A DNA stretch of 64,000 nt from a virus, in the IMG/VR virus record IMGVR_UViG_3300031957_002938, positions 1 through 64,000 of that record; one strand, given 5' to 3'. Position 1 is the first letter of the stretch. Each line of letters opens with the position of its first letter. The notes below the pieces were generated by a model. It searched no databases and had not been told where the DNA came from. It saw nothing but the letters and a program-made list of their open reading frames with translations. Below, in pieces: positions 1 through 8,574 of the stretch. A program made the translations under genes and the position numbers.

Positions 1-57
1 GTCATCTAACAATACGTGACCTCTGCTTCTGGCAATACATGCATAAGGAATTCTCAT
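1..57 (-). CDS. 5' end of an unidentified CDS running off the window
   Basis: An ATG at 57 opens a reading frame that stays open to the window edge, giving 19 residues beginning MRIPYACIAR. It lies one base beyond the stop of the upstream minus-strand gene, so it is the next cistron of the same operon. The fragment is too short to assign. Confidence 0.55.
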   Translation of the reverse strand, partial: MRIPYACIARSRGHVLLDD

Positions 58-58
58 T

Positions 59-367
59 TTAATAGGTTTTGTGTTTTTTTTGTATGTATCCTTCTAAGTC
101 TATGTCTTTGCCCAAAATAGCATCTTTGATAATTTTGACTATCTTCTCGTCAATCTCGTCAATCAAAACATTCCTTTGAGCATTTAGATCACAACATTTC
201 TTAATAGAGGTAAAAAGATCTTGTTGTTTTTCTTCAGTCGAAGTGTATTTTTCTTTAAACTCTTCAAATGAACATTTCCTAACCTCGTATAAAAACTCTT
301 GATTATTCCACATTTTCATATCGACAGTTATAAGCTTGTCTATAATTGAACCTAATGTATCAGCCAT
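59..367 (-). CDS. Hypothetical protein, 102 aa, predicted helical
   Basis: I do not recognise this protein. It is acidic/basic mixed and probably mostly helical (many E, K, I), without signal peptide or membrane segment. Its start overlaps the end of the GNAT gene by 8 nt and its stop abuts the next start, so it belongs to the minus-strand operon that begins near 3283. Confidence 0.7.
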   Translation of the reverse strand: MADTLGSIIDKLITVDMKMWNNQEFLYEVRKCSFEEFKEKYTSTEEKQQDLFTSIKKCCDLNAQRNVLIDEIDEKIVKIIKDAILGKDIDLEGYIQKKHKTY

Positions 368-758
368 TTTTAAATTTCATTGTGTAATATTTTTTATTCT
401 TATCTTTTATTATAAAGCCAAAATTATTATATAGCTTTATAGCAGCCGTGTTAGTTTTATCTACTGTTAATTGTATATCGTTTTCCACATGCGTCAATAA
501 AACTGCCATAATTATTTTGCCATATCCTTTACTTCGATACTCGGGAGCTACATAAATTCCCAACCAAATTATACCGTCTTCTGGGTCAAGATGGCCATAG
601 CCAATAGGCTCTCCTTTTTCGTAAATTAAAAAAGTAAATAAATGATTTTCTATGCAAGAAAAATCTCTATTATCGAAATAACGGAACGTATTAGAATTGT
701 CCTTTATAGTAAATAATTTTTTTACTTGTGCTTCAGAGGGAGATGTGACTATTTTCAT
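360..758 (-). CDS. GNAT-family N-acetyltransferase, 132 aa
   Basis: A small single-domain acetyltransferase expected to move an acetyl group from acetyl-CoA to an amine; the substrate is unknown. The acetyl-CoA pyrophosphate loop is visible around residue 80 as RSKGYG (R-x-x-G-x-G), after a beta strand WLGIYVAPEY. A conserved end YNNFGF follows, typical of GNAT motif B. I start it at 758, where its ATG overlaps the TGA of the upstream gene (ATGA), rather than four codons earlier. Next to glycosyltransferases it may modify a sugar or virion protein, which is inference. Confidence 0.85.
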   Translation of the reverse strand: MKIVTSPSEAQVKKLFTIKDNSNTFRYFDNRDFSCIENHLFTFLIYEKGEPIGYGHLDPEDGIIWLGIYVAPEYRSKGYGKIIMAVLLTHVENDIQLTVDKTNTAAIKLYNNFGFIIKDKNKKYYTMKFKNG

Positions 759-1435
759 ACAATAATCCATTTTTTTCTACTAGAAAGAATATTAGGTTTC
801 ACACTATTGTGGTGAAACAGTGAAATATTTTTAGTATCTAAATGCTCGGAATAACATCTTATGCAACTTTCTATGCAGTGAAACTCTTTTGCATTTTCAA
901 TTACTTTACCATAATGAAAAATACTCTCGGTAATATCATTTTTAATTATTTTGTAATCGCTTTCGATGTCGATTTTAAATCCTCTTTCAGTATCATCATG
1001 AACAAAAATATAATCTTCACCTAATGGGTTCAACTTTTCGAAAACTCTTTGTTCTTCTTTAGTATCCCTATCAATTCTAAATCCATCAAATCTTTCCTCA
1101 TAAGAGACTCCAGCTATTTCGTAAAAATATACATCACATGTTTTGTTTCTAGGTATATTACAAAATCCAACTCTTAAAAATTTGTCGTATGGAGAAATAT
1201 TTTTACTCGTAAATTTATTGACATATTCTATCTCTTTGTTCGGATCATTATCAATTGGTATTAATTGTATTTCGTCTTGAGTATATAAAATCTTTAAATT
1301 ATTAAGATACTTCTCTTTACAAAATAAGAATATTTTTTCAAATTCACCAGTTCTCAAGAAACTCAAAACCATTCCGTTTAAACAGATATGATCTCCAAGA
1401 CCTAAATGATGGTGAAGAAATAATTTTTTTTTCAT
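755..1435 (-). CDS. Glycosyltransferase-like protein (GT-B type, weak), 226 aa
   Basis: The N-terminus has FLHHHLGLGDHICLNGMV, a glycine-rich first strand/loop resembling ADP-heptose-type (GT9-like) transferases. The C-terminal half has VIENAKEFHCIES, as in the second Rossmann half of such enzymes. The protein is short for a GT-B enzyme. The chosen ATG (1435) overlaps the TGA of the upstream glycosyltransferase as ATGA; an ATG seven codons upstream is less likely. Likely role: modification of a glycan together with its neighbour. The family call is an inference. Confidence 0.55.
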   Translation of the reverse strand: MKKKLFLHHHLGLGDHICLNGMVLSFLRTGEFEKIFLFCKEKYLNNLKILYTQDEIQLIPIDNDPNKEIEYVNKFTSKNISPYDKFLRVGFCNIPRNKTCDVYFYEIAGVSYEERFDGFRIDRDTKEEQRVFEKLNPLGEDYIFVHDDTERGFKIDIESDYKIIKNDITESIFHYGKVIENAKEFHCIESCIRCYSEHLDTKNISLFHHNSVKPNILSSRKKWIIV

Positions 1436-2283
1436 TTGTTTAAAACCCTTTCCCAAAATATAGATGGAGCATTTTCACAACCATCCCTGAACTTTTCATA
1501 GCCGACATTATTAAATTCAAGATAGGCTCCTATTTTTGATTTGTCACCTATAATTTCCTCCACACCGCATAAAATTGCCTCACCCACCATTCTGCAAAAT
1601 GGTTCATTTACTATAGGTTGATGGAAAATAGCTTTTGATGATTGCAATATTGAAGGAATATTTTCATATTTTGCCTCACCATTAAAGTTAATATTATCAT
1701 AACCTTTAAACGTTTCTTGAGGAGAAAGTTCTCCCCACCCAAAAATATCAATTTGCCTATCTGTATTTTGCTCCGCAAACCTAAGTAAGTTGTTTAAACC
1801 TTTAAGGGGATGTAAATAACCACAATAGACTACATCATATGTCTTTTCATGGTCCGATTTTTTAAACTTAGAAGCGTTGATAGGATCGTAGACAATTTCT
1901 ACATTGTGAAAGTAATCCCCATACAAATGTTTAAAATAATTGTAATGATAATTACTTAAAAAAAAATTCTTTTCCGCTTTAGAAAACAAAAGCTTCCTTG
2001 TGTCATCATCTAAATAACTGCAAGAGTCATGCTCCAACCTAACAGAATTAGGAGATTTAATAATCAAAGGTATTTTTGGAGGAGTTATTTTACTAATGGC
2101 TTCCAAATTGGAATTAACCACTAAATCATAAGAAGATAGAAAATCAGTAACTGATGAGTTGTGATGGTGTTCTTTTATATCAAGACCTAACTCCCTGCCT
2201 TTGTCGATAAGCAATTTATTGCTTACTTGAGCGCCACCTTGTCTTTGTTCGAGTGTGAAATCAGATATAAATAATACTCTCAT
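1432..2283 (-). CDS. Glycosyltransferase, GT4-like, 283 aa
   Basis: GT-B fold glycosyltransferase. The N-terminal domain opens with MRVLFISDFT and a GGAQV loop. The C-terminal nucleotide-sugar domain has DVVYCGYLHPLKGLNNLL, and near residue 245 EPFCRMVGEAILCG, the E-x7-E type motif of GT4 enzymes. It is shorter than cellular GT4 proteins (about 350-400 aa). It overlaps the next gene by ATGA and follows the basic protein at 2303-3283 by 20 nt. The acceptor is unknown; a virion protein or host surface glycan is possible. Confidence 0.8.
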   Translation of the reverse strand: MRVLFISDFTLEQRQGGAQVSNKLLIDKGRELGLDIKEHHHNSSVTDFLSSYDLVVNSNLEAISKITPPKIPLIIKSPNSVRLEHDSCSYLDDDTRKLLFSKAEKNFFLSNYHYNYFKHLYGDYFHNVEIVYDPINASKFKKSDHEKTYDVVYCGYLHPLKGLNNLLRFAEQNTDRQIDIFGWGELSPQETFKGYDNINFNGEAKYENIPSILQSSKAIFHQPIVNEPFCRMVGEAILCGVEEIIGDKSKIGAYLEFNNVGYEKFRDGCENAPSIFWERVLNK

Positions 2284-2302
2284 GCAAATGCATGATTATA
2301 CC

Positions 2303-3283
2303 CTATAAACCCTCTTCTTCAACAACTTCCTCAATTTCAGCTAGAAATGGAAAAGAATTTAATAAATCTTGATGATCAGCAAAGTTAGCATCATCCCAGC
2401 CCCACTCGCTTAATACTTCTTCATCATCCCAAGCCAAGGCTTCACTAGAAGTCATCTTACTTACTGGCTTTTTGCTCCAAAATCTACAAGACCAATATCT
2501 AGCCTTATGTTTTGGTCCTGGGTTAGAATCGCATTTATGACGCGCTCTAAAGTTCCTCCGTCTAGCAGGATCGTCTCGTTTGATTTCCATATTAGGATCA
2601 CCAAACTTTACCATAACCGTATTACCTTTGGGGCTTTTTACATAAACACCAAATTTCTTTTTGGAGCCAGAGGGTAATCGGAAAGGTTTATTTAAAGTTT
2701 TTTTTTCTGCCTCGGAGTAATCGATGTCTTCTATATCTTGATCCATTTCCTCTTCAGAAACACCAGCTTTTAAAAGATCAATTTTAGCAAGACCAAATTC
2801 TACCTCATTGTAGTCAACATACCCCTCTCCATTTTCCTCATTGTAGTATTGTTCACTGCCTCTAGCGATGTCGCCATCAGCAGCTCTATAAGATTCTTTT
2901 ACTTTACCCCCGCGAACCATTTTAAGAAATGTATTTACGCGAGCCATAGACCACTGACCCCTACTTTTCCCAGGACGGTGGCTGCTAGAAAAAGCCCCCG
3001 AACCTCTCCTATATACCTTTTTAAGTTGGCCAAGAGTGACTTTTTTAGAATATTTCTCGTTATGCTCTTTAACTTTATTCTTAAGAGCAGTAATAATTTT
3101 TTCAGAAAAAGTAATAGATGGAGCTTTTTTATCGCCACCTGCGGAACCTTTAGGATTCTTTTCAGAGCCTTTTTTACGCTCGGAGGGTTTTGCAGGAGTT
3201 TGAGCAGAACTGCGTGGTCCTTTGCGTTTAGCGCTTTGGCTTTCTAAAAACTCTTTAGCTTGGTCTGAAAAGTCGTATTCCAT
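2303..3283 (-). CDS. Conserved phage protein, basic N-terminus, possible structural role, 326 aa
   Basis: The first 70 residues are lysine/serine/proline rich and disordered. Residues about 80-130 hold a compact motif with HRPGKSRGQW and ARVNTFLKMVRGG. The C-terminal half has FGDPNMEIKRDDPARRR followed by RARHKCDSNPG and ARYWSCRFW, a block I recall from marine phage proteins near capsid genes; I cannot name it. An acidic tail follows. I use the ATG at 3283; the codon before it is TTG. An AGTGTAA promoter-like motif lies 10 nt upstream, so this gene heads the operon down to position 1. Confidence 0.65.
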   Translation of the reverse strand: MEYDFSDQAKEFLESQSAKRKGPRSSAQTPAKPSERKKGSEKNPKGSAGGDKKAPSITFSEKIITALKNKVKEHNEKYSKKVTLGQLKKVYRRGSGAFSSSHRPGKSRGQWSMARVNTFLKMVRGGKVKESYRAADGDIARGSEQYYNEENGEGYVDYNEVEFGLAKIDLLKAGVSEEEMDQDIEDIDYSEAEKKTLNKPFRLPSGSKKKFGVYVKSPKGNTVMVKFGDPNMEIKRDDPARRRNFRARHKCDSNPGPKHKARYWSCRFWSKKPVSKMTSSEALAWDDEEVLSEWGWDDANFADHQDLLNSFPFLAEIEEVVEEEGL

Positions 3284-3293
3284 CAAGAATTTA

Positions 3294-3300
3294 TTACACT
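3294..3300 (-). promoter_or_regulatory. AGTGTAA late-promoter-like motif for 3283
   Basis: The minus strand reads AGTGTAA 10 nt upstream of the ATG at 3283. The same heptamer recurs before other operon heads. Confidence 0.55.
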
Positions 3301-3321
3301 TTTAAATATTAAAAATGAATA

Positions 3322-4968
3322 TTATCCCTCACAAGAAGAGCAATTTAGTATAGATCTTGCTAATTCTTGACTAGGATTTGCACTCCTTTGATAATAAAAG
3401 CTTTTTACTCCCTGTTCCCAACCAAATATAAGCAATTCACTAGCTTGTTTTGGTGGGCATTTTGGAGACACCATAACATTTAAGCTTTGTCCTTGATCAA
3501 TAAATTTTTGTCTTTGGGCTGCTTGAATCACAACTTCTTTTTGAGAGATTTCTCCAAAAGTCTTAAATACAGCTTTCTCTTCATCTGAAAGAAAATCTAG
3601 ATGCTGGACAGAACCCCCTTTGACAAGAATAGATTTCCAAGTAGTCTGGGTATTTTTTTTCTTTTCTTCTAATAAGGACTCTAGGTAAGGATTCTTATAA
3701 GTAAACTTACCTTTAGCTAAATCTTTTGTAAAATAGTTGCTATTCAGAGGCTCTATAGAAGGAGATACTGCGCCTAATATAAAAGAACTTGAAGTGGTCG
3801 GCGCGATAGCCATCGTGGTCATATTGCGCTTGCCATATCCTTTTAGATGTTCTGGCTCTCCAAACAAAACAGCTAATTCTTTGGTGGCTTTGTCGCATTT
3901 TTCTGAAATAGTTTTGTGAATTTCAGAATTTAAAAACTTAGCATCCATGCTTTCAAAAGAAATCATTTTTGATTGTAGGTAAGAATGCCAACCTAAAACG
4001 CCCACGCCTAAAGCCCTTTGTCTTTTAGAAAAGTTATGAGAAGACTTCATGTAAGGAATATCTTCTGTTTTTTGGATATATTCCTCCATCACTGCATCTA
4101 AAAAGTAAGTCAAGGTTTCTACAGCATCAGTCTCTACCATTTCATCCCAATTTAATAAGTTCAGTGAAGATAAACAACAAACAAAAGATTCATCCTCCGA
4201 AGAATGAAGAAAGATTTCGCTACAAAGATTAGATGCATGTATTTTAAGTTTTTTATCCTTGTAGGGTTTGGGTGCGTTAGCGTTTGCAGTATCAGAAAAA
4301 AATATGTATGGATAACCAGATTCATACCTTTTCTTAATAACCTGAAGCCAAATAGATCTTTTCTTTTTATCACCCTCGACCATAGACCTCATCCACTCAT
4401 CAGTAATGCAAACAGCAAAGGACATTTCTTGTATAGGGTTTCCCTCTGATCTAATCCTAAGAAATTCAGAAATATCAGGATGATCTATAGGTAAGTAAGC
4501 AGCGAAAGATCCTCTCCTGACATTACTTTGTGAGACGACGGATGTAACCTTATCAAAAAGCTCCATAAAATGAACAGGACCACTAGATGTTCCTCCATCA
4601 GAAATATTAGCTCCCCTAGATCTTAAGGAGCCAAAGTAACCAGATGTACCTGAACCGAGTTTGGTTTGCATACCAACTTCGGCTTGTTTATCAAGAATAG
4701 CGTCCATACGGTCTTCGATGTATACACCATTACAAGATATTGGTAGACCTCTTTCTCTGCCGAAATTAGCCCAGACAGGACTTGATAAAGAATAAAATCC
4801 TCTGCGAAGGTAATCCTCGAACTTTTCTGCGAAGCCTTTTATTTTAAGATGTTTTTCAGCAGCTACTGCAATATCATGGCCTCTGATTTCAGCCGTTTCA
4901 TTATCTTGAAGATAACCGTTGTTTAAAAACTTACGAGCATCCTTGTTAAGCCATTTATATTTTTTCAT
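3322..4968 (-). CDS. nrdA: Ribonucleoside-diphosphate reductase alpha subunit (class I)
   Basis: This is the catalytic subunit reducing ribonucleotides to deoxyribonucleotides. Active-site residues are visible: C79 (PISCNG), N247-x-C249-x-E251 (SNLCSE), C264/C265 as redox partner, the radical-transfer tyrosines Y525-Y526, and the C-terminal shuttle cysteines C543 and C546 (NCSSCEG). At 548 aa it is much shorter than cellular NrdA (about 750). The N-terminal ATP-cone is absent, so the usual dATP feedback inhibition should be missing, a known feature of some phage enzymes. It follows nrdB; the stop of nrdB and this ATG share bases. Confidence 0.95.
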   Translation of the reverse strand: MKKYKWLNKDARKFLNNGYLQDNETAEIRGHDIAVAAEKHLKIKGFAEKFEDYLRRGFYSLSSPVWANFGRERGLPISCNGVYIEDRMDAILDKQAEVGMQTKLGSGTSGYFGSLRSRGANISDGGTSSGPVHFMELFDKVTSVVSQSNVRRGSFAAYLPIDHPDISEFLRIRSEGNPIQEMSFAVCITDEWMRSMVEGDKKKRSIWLQVIKKRYESGYPYIFFSDTANANAPKPYKDKKLKIHASNLCSEIFLHSSEDESFVCCLSSLNLLNWDEMVETDAVETLTYFLDAVMEEYIQKTEDIPYMKSSHNFSKRQRALGVGVLGWHSYLQSKMISFESMDAKFLNSEIHKTISEKCDKATKELAVLFGEPEHLKGYGKRNMTTMAIAPTTSSSFILGAVSPSIEPLNSNYFTKDLAKGKFTYKNPYLESLLEEKKKNTQTTWKSILVKGGSVQHLDFLSDEEKAVFKTFGEISQKEVVIQAAQRQKFIDQGQSLNVMVSPKCPPKQASELLIFGWEQGVKSFYYQRSANPSQELARSILNCSSCEG

Positions 4969-5939
4969 TAGAAAAGATCGTCAGCGTCAAATGTTTGAGA
5001 ATTTTTTGAATATTCCACTGGTCTTGAGTGGAAAAAATCAGTGGCATTATTGCCCATTAATTCTTCTTCGAACCACATTGTATCTTCCAACAATGAAGTG
5101 TCAACATCAAACGCCGAATGAAAACCAATTTTTTCCAAAGAGTCATTAATTCTATTTTTTATAAACTCTTTAAGAATATCAGCATTCAATCCTTTCTCAT
5201 TAAAACCATTAATCATCCAGTCAACAATTTCACTTTCTGCTGAAAATGCAGCTTTGGACTCACTAGCCACTCTATCTTCTAACTCATCATCAAACAAATC
5301 AGGATGTTCGCTGCGAATAGTATTTATAATTTTAATTCCAGCTAAAGCATGAATATTTTCTTCGTTACGAGTATACTTTACTTGCTGGCCAGTGTCTTTG
5401 AGAACATTCCTGTAACGATTAAACCAATTAACAATATAAAACTGACTAAACAAAGATACATTTTCTACGAAAAGAGTAAAAAGTATAATTGAATAAACAT
5501 ACTGTTTTTTAGAGTCTTTGTAAAACTTATGGTTGTATTTCCGAAGATATTTCACCCTGCCTTCAATAAAATCAAGCTCCAAGTTCTTCTCAAAAACATC
5601 CTCTAGACCCAATACCTTTAATAACCTTTCGTAAGCATTGTTGTGAATCACTTCAGTATTAGCCATTACATAGCCCAAATCAGTTAAGCTTGGATGTGGT
5701 AAATTATCTCCGAGTTTGCTCCAGAATTTTTTTACTGCAACTTCAATCTGACCAATAGCAGAAAGAGTCCTGATGACCATTTCTTTTTCGTCTTCTGATA
5801 AATTTACGTTAAAATCTTGAATATCACTGCTAAAACTAAATTCTTTGTCGGTCCAGAAACCGTTGTGCATTGCCTCAATAAACTCCTGCGCCCAAGGGTA
5901 GTGGTCGGGCTTCCTCGATACTTGTTCTTCAAAAATCAT
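4968..5939 (-). CDS. nrdB: Ribonucleoside-diphosphate reductase beta subunit (class I)
   Basis: Ferritin-like subunit that generates the radical for NrdA. Metal ligands are E96, H99, E159, E194 and H197. Y103, in the E-x2-H-x3-Y context, matches the radical tyrosine. The first-ligand position is glutamate (E66, in IGQIEV) where E. coli has aspartate. The C-terminus ends DADDLF, the kind of tail that docks into NrdA. An AGTGTAA motif lies 12 nt upstream of the ATG. nrdB-nrdA are co-transcribed, and their products supply dNTPs for phage replication. Confidence 0.95.
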   Translation of the reverse strand: MIFEEQVSRKPDHYPWAQEFIEAMHNGFWTDKEFSFSSDIQDFNVNLSEDEKEMVIRTLSAIGQIEVAVKKFWSKLGDNLPHPSLTDLGYVMANTEVIHNNAYERLLKVLGLEDVFEKNLELDFIEGRVKYLRKYNHKFYKDSKKQYVYSIILFTLFVENVSLFSQFYIVNWFNRYRNVLKDTGQQVKYTRNEENIHALAGIKIINTIRSEHPDLFDDELEDRVASESKAAFSAESEIVDWMINGFNEKGLNADILKEFIKNRINDSLEKIGFHSAFDVDTSLLEDTMWFEEELMGNNATDFFHSRPVEYSKNSQTFDADDLF

Positions 5940-5951
5940 GGTTAAAATATT

Positions 5952-5958
5952 TTACACT
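5952..5958 (-). promoter_or_regulatory. AGTGTAA late-promoter-like motif for nrdB
   Basis: The minus strand reads AAGTGTAAAA, with GTGTAA ending 12 nt before the nrdB ATG at 5939. No convincing -35 partner is seen. Confidence 0.5.
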
Positions 5959-6012
5959 TAGACCTGATCGAAGGCAAGCTCAAATACGATATTTAGGAAA
6001 AAATTTTTTTTG

Positions 6013-6040
6013 TTGACAAATAATCACAAAGAAGTATAAT
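6013..6040 (+). promoter_or_regulatory. Consensus sigma70 promoter upstream of the sigma-factor gene
   Basis: TTGACA at 6013-6018 and TATAAT at 6035-6040 are separated by 16 bp, a perfect consensus for both boxes. It points towards the sigma-like gene at 6162, leaving a leader of about 115 nt. That leader is AT rich with several ACGT-centred repeats (TAATACGTTTAC, TATACGTTTT), which could be a regulatory site. Confidence 0.75.
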
Positions 6041-6161
6041 AACCGTGAAACGGGATAAACGTAATTCTTAGCTATTACGTTATAGATAAAGTAATACGTT
6101 TACTGTATCGTATACGTTTTATAAATATATTATAAAATATAATCAGATTTTTTTAATTTCT

Positions 6162-6773
6162 GTGGAAAAAGGAAATACAGATGATAGAATTGGTTCAGTG
6201 GAAAGCGATCTGACACTAATTTCTAAAATACAAGACGATAATGCCGATCAGGAAAGCCTAATAACTTTGGTGGATCGACATTCTGGGATATTTCATACGA
6301 TGGTTAATCATTTTATGTCAAGTCCTCAATGCGTCTTAGATAAAAATTTAATTGTTGAGGATAAAGAAATGACAATTTATGATTCTGCTCTGAATTACGA
6401 TCCTTCTAGGAACACTAAATTCTCTACTCATTTAGCCAACCAAACTAAGTGGAAATGTCTTAACGCATTGAACAAGAAGAAGAAAAATAGGGAGTATTTT
6501 ATCGACGATGAAAATACTTACATAGAGCCTAGTTGTGATTCATTCATTAAAGATATCAACAAAGAAGAGGCTTTAGATGTGTTTAAAAGATGCTTAGAAA
6601 CAGAAGAAGACGAAAGAGTGAAAAAAATAGTTGACATGCGCTATGGATCGACTAATAATAAACTCATCCCTTGGAGATCTATAGCTGAAAATCTTGATTT
6701 AAGCATTCAAGGGTGTATTAACATCCACAATAAATTTATTAACAAAGTAAAAAAAGAAGCAAATTATGTATAA
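6162..6773 (+). CDS. Sigma-70-like RNA polymerase sigma factor, 203 aa
   Basis: Likely a phage sigma factor that redirects host RNA polymerase. Residues about 35-60 (DRHSGIFHTMVNHF) resemble region 2.1. NYDPSRNTKFSTHLANQTKWK resembles the region 2.2-2.4 DNA-melting helix (YDPxxGxKFSTYA). The C-terminal IPWRSIAENLDLSIQGCINI is a region-4 helix-turn-helix. The start is a GTG without a clear ribosome-binding site, so the exact N-terminus is uncertain. It heads the plus-strand cluster that includes ssb. Confidence 0.75.
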   Translation: MEKGNTDDRIGSVESDLTLISKIQDDNADQESLITLVDRHSGIFHTMVNHFMSSPQCVLDKNLIVEDKEMTIYDSALNYDPSRNTKFSTHLANQTKWKCLNALNKKKKNREYFIDDENTYIEPSCDSFIKDINKEEALDVFKRCLETEEDERVKKIVDMRYGSTNNKLIPWRSIAENLDLSIQGCINIHNKFINKVKKEANYV

Positions 6774-7134
6774 TTCTATTACAGCCGCAGCATATCTGGT
6801 TAAAGACCCAGAAGTAAGAACGACCAACAATGGTAAAAAAGTAGTCAGCCTAAGAGCTGGTATCTCCACATCTAATGCAAAAACTAAGTGTTTCGTAGAT
6901 GTTGAATATTGGGACAAGACAGCAGAGATTGCTGAAAAATACTTGTCAAAAGGTAGAGAGTTTATTGTGAATGGAGAACTTTGTATGTCATCTTGGGAAA
7001 AGGATGGTAAAAAATTCAGTAAATACTTTGTTCGTGGAAAAGATCTTCAGTTTTTAAGTTCTAAAAAGTCTGAAGGAGACGGAGACGGAGACAATAGCTC
7101 AAGTGATGTTAAAGGTGACGATGTTCCATTTTAA
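6766..7134 (+). CDS. ssb: Single-stranded DNA-binding protein
   Basis: OB-fold SSB coating single-stranded DNA during replication and recombination. The N-terminal domain (about 1-100) has the usual pattern: YLVKDPEVRTTNNGKKV, FVDVEYWDKTAEIAEKYLSKG, then GELCMSSWEKDGKKFSKYFV. A short acidic, glycine-rich linker leads to the terminal DDVPF, equivalent to the DDIPF tip that recruits replication partners. At 122 aa it is short, like other phage SSBs. It overlaps the sigma-factor gene by 8 nt and its stop overlaps the next ATG. Confidence 0.95.
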   Translation: MYNSITAAAYLVKDPEVRTTNNGKKVVSLRAGISTSNAKTKCFVDVEYWDKTAEIAEKYLSKGREFIVNGELCMSSWEKDGKKFSKYFVRGKDLQFLSSKKSEGDGDGDNSSSDVKGDDVPF

Positions 7135-8216
7135 TGAACTTAATATTAGAAGCTCCCTTAAATAGCTTAAGCTTTGGTAATGTTAGTTTTAACATTATTA
7201 GAGAGCTTCATAAGCTAGAGGTAAATCTGGCCATCTTCCCGACAGGTGAGCCAGATTTATCTGCTTTTGATATAAGTGATGATCTAAAAAAATACATTGA
7301 AGATGCTATAAACAATAGATGGAAATTAATTTCCAAACTAACACCCACTTTTAAATTATGGCATTTAAATGGCTCTGAAAACAGAAAGACCAAAGATCAA
7401 CATTTGTTTTCATTTTATGAATGTAGTGAACCTACAAAACTAGAAACTACGATAGCAGGTCTTCAAGACAATGTTATTTTTTCTTCTAAATACGCCCAAA
7501 ATCTTTTTAAAGAAAAAGGTCTCGAAAACACTAACTTTATTCCCCTTGGTTTTGATGAAGATTTCCATATCACTGGAAAAGAGTATCTAAAAGATATTAT
7601 CCATTTTGGCCTTATGGGTAAGTATGAGAACAGGAAACATACTAAAAAGATTATACAAACTTGGCTGAAAAAGTATGGGAATGATTCCAAATATCAACTT
7701 TCATGTTGTGTAAATAATCCTTTTTTAAATCAAGAGCAAATGCGAGGGGTCTGGAATGATATTACACAAGGTGTAAACTACAACAATCTCAACATCATCC
7801 CAAGATTAGCTAAAAATTCTGAAGTAAATGAGTTTTTAAATGCTATAGATATCGACCTCACAGGTCTATCTGGAGGAGAAGGCTGGAACATACCAGCTTT
7901 CAATGCTACTTGTTTAGGTAAGTGGAGTGTAGTTTTAAACGAAACCTCTCATAAAGATTGGGCGACTGAAGATAACTCAATTTTGGTTGAATCATCTGGA
8001 ACAACACCCTGTGAAGACGGAGTGTTTTTCACTAAAGAAAATGATTTTAACAATGGTATTTTTTATACATGGTCTGAAGATGAAGCTGTCTCCGCTATGG
8101 AAAAAGCTGAATCTAAAGTAGGACAGGTTAACACAGAGGGTGTCAAAATGGGAGACAATATGACATACAAGAAAACTACTCAAGCTATTTTATCCCTTGT
8201 TTTCAACAAAAAATAG
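7134..8216 (+). CDS. Glycosyltransferase-like protein (GT-B), 360 aa
   Basis: GT-B type architecture. The N-terminal half opens LILEAPLNSLSFGNVSFNIIRELHKL. A middle segment has NVIFSSKYAQNLFKEKG and NFIPLGFDEDF. The C-terminal half has FGLMGKYENRKHTKKIIQTW and the donor-binding segment DIDLTGLSGGEGWNIPAFNATCLGKW, whose SGGEGWNIP resembles the S-x-E-G-x-x-x-P acceptor/donor loop of GT4 enzymes. The substrate is unknown. It begins in the ssb stop codon, so it is co-translated with replication genes. Confidence 0.75.
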   Translation: MNLILEAPLNSLSFGNVSFNIIRELHKLEVNLAIFPTGEPDLSAFDISDDLKKYIEDAINNRWKLISKLTPTFKLWHLNGSENRKTKDQHLFSFYECSEPTKLETTIAGLQDNVIFSSKYAQNLFKEKGLENTNFIPLGFDEDFHITGKEYLKDIIHFGLMGKYENRKHTKKIIQTWLKKYGNDSKYQLSCCVNNPFLNQEQMRGVWNDITQGVNYNNLNIIPRLAKNSEVNEFLNAIDIDLTGLSGGEGWNIPAFNATCLGKWSVVLNETSHKDWATEDNSILVESSGTTPCEDGVFFTKENDFNNGIFYTWSEDEAVSAMEKAESKVGQVNTEGVKMGDNMTYKKTTQAILSLVFNKK

Positions 8217-8246
8217 AATGGCATAATAAATGTTAAATAAGTAAGT

Positions 8247-8561
8247 ATGCATACATTAATTAACAACATTCTTAACGATATCAACAAAACAACTAAAACT
8301 CACCCAGTCAAAGAGTCTGGAGATGTTTATACAGCAGAATTTGAATTGGCTGGGTTCTCTAAAAAAGATGTAGATATCAAAGTCACAGATAATATCTTAA
8401 CAGTAAATGCTAAAACTGAAGGTAGAAAAAAGTCATACCAATTATTTCTCTACGATTTAGTAGCAGAAGACCACATCTCTGCTTCGTTGAAGAATGGTCT
8501 TTTAAAAATAACTCTCCCCAAAAAGGCGGTTGCGGAGGCAAAAAAAATAGATATTAAATAA
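8247..8561 (+). CDS. Small heat-shock protein (Hsp20/alpha-crystallin), 104 aa
   Basis: ATP-independent holdase chaperone. The alpha-crystallin domain covers most of the protein: VYTAEFELAGFSKKDVDIKV, DNILTVNAKTEGRKK, and the signature ASLKNGLLKITLPK (A-x3-NGxLxIxxPK). N- and C-terminal arms are minimal. Phages of T4-like and marine groups often carry such genes, probably to help capsid or tail protein folding. Its terminal bases and the following spacer contain a 14-bp tandem duplication (ATAGATATTAAATA twice). Confidence 0.9.
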   Translation: MHTLINNILNDINKTTKTHPVKESGDVYTAEFELAGFSKKDVDIKVTDNILTVNAKTEGRKKSYQLFLYDLVAEDHISASLKNGLLKITLPKKAVAEAKKIDIK

Positions 8562-8574
8562 TAGATATTAAATA

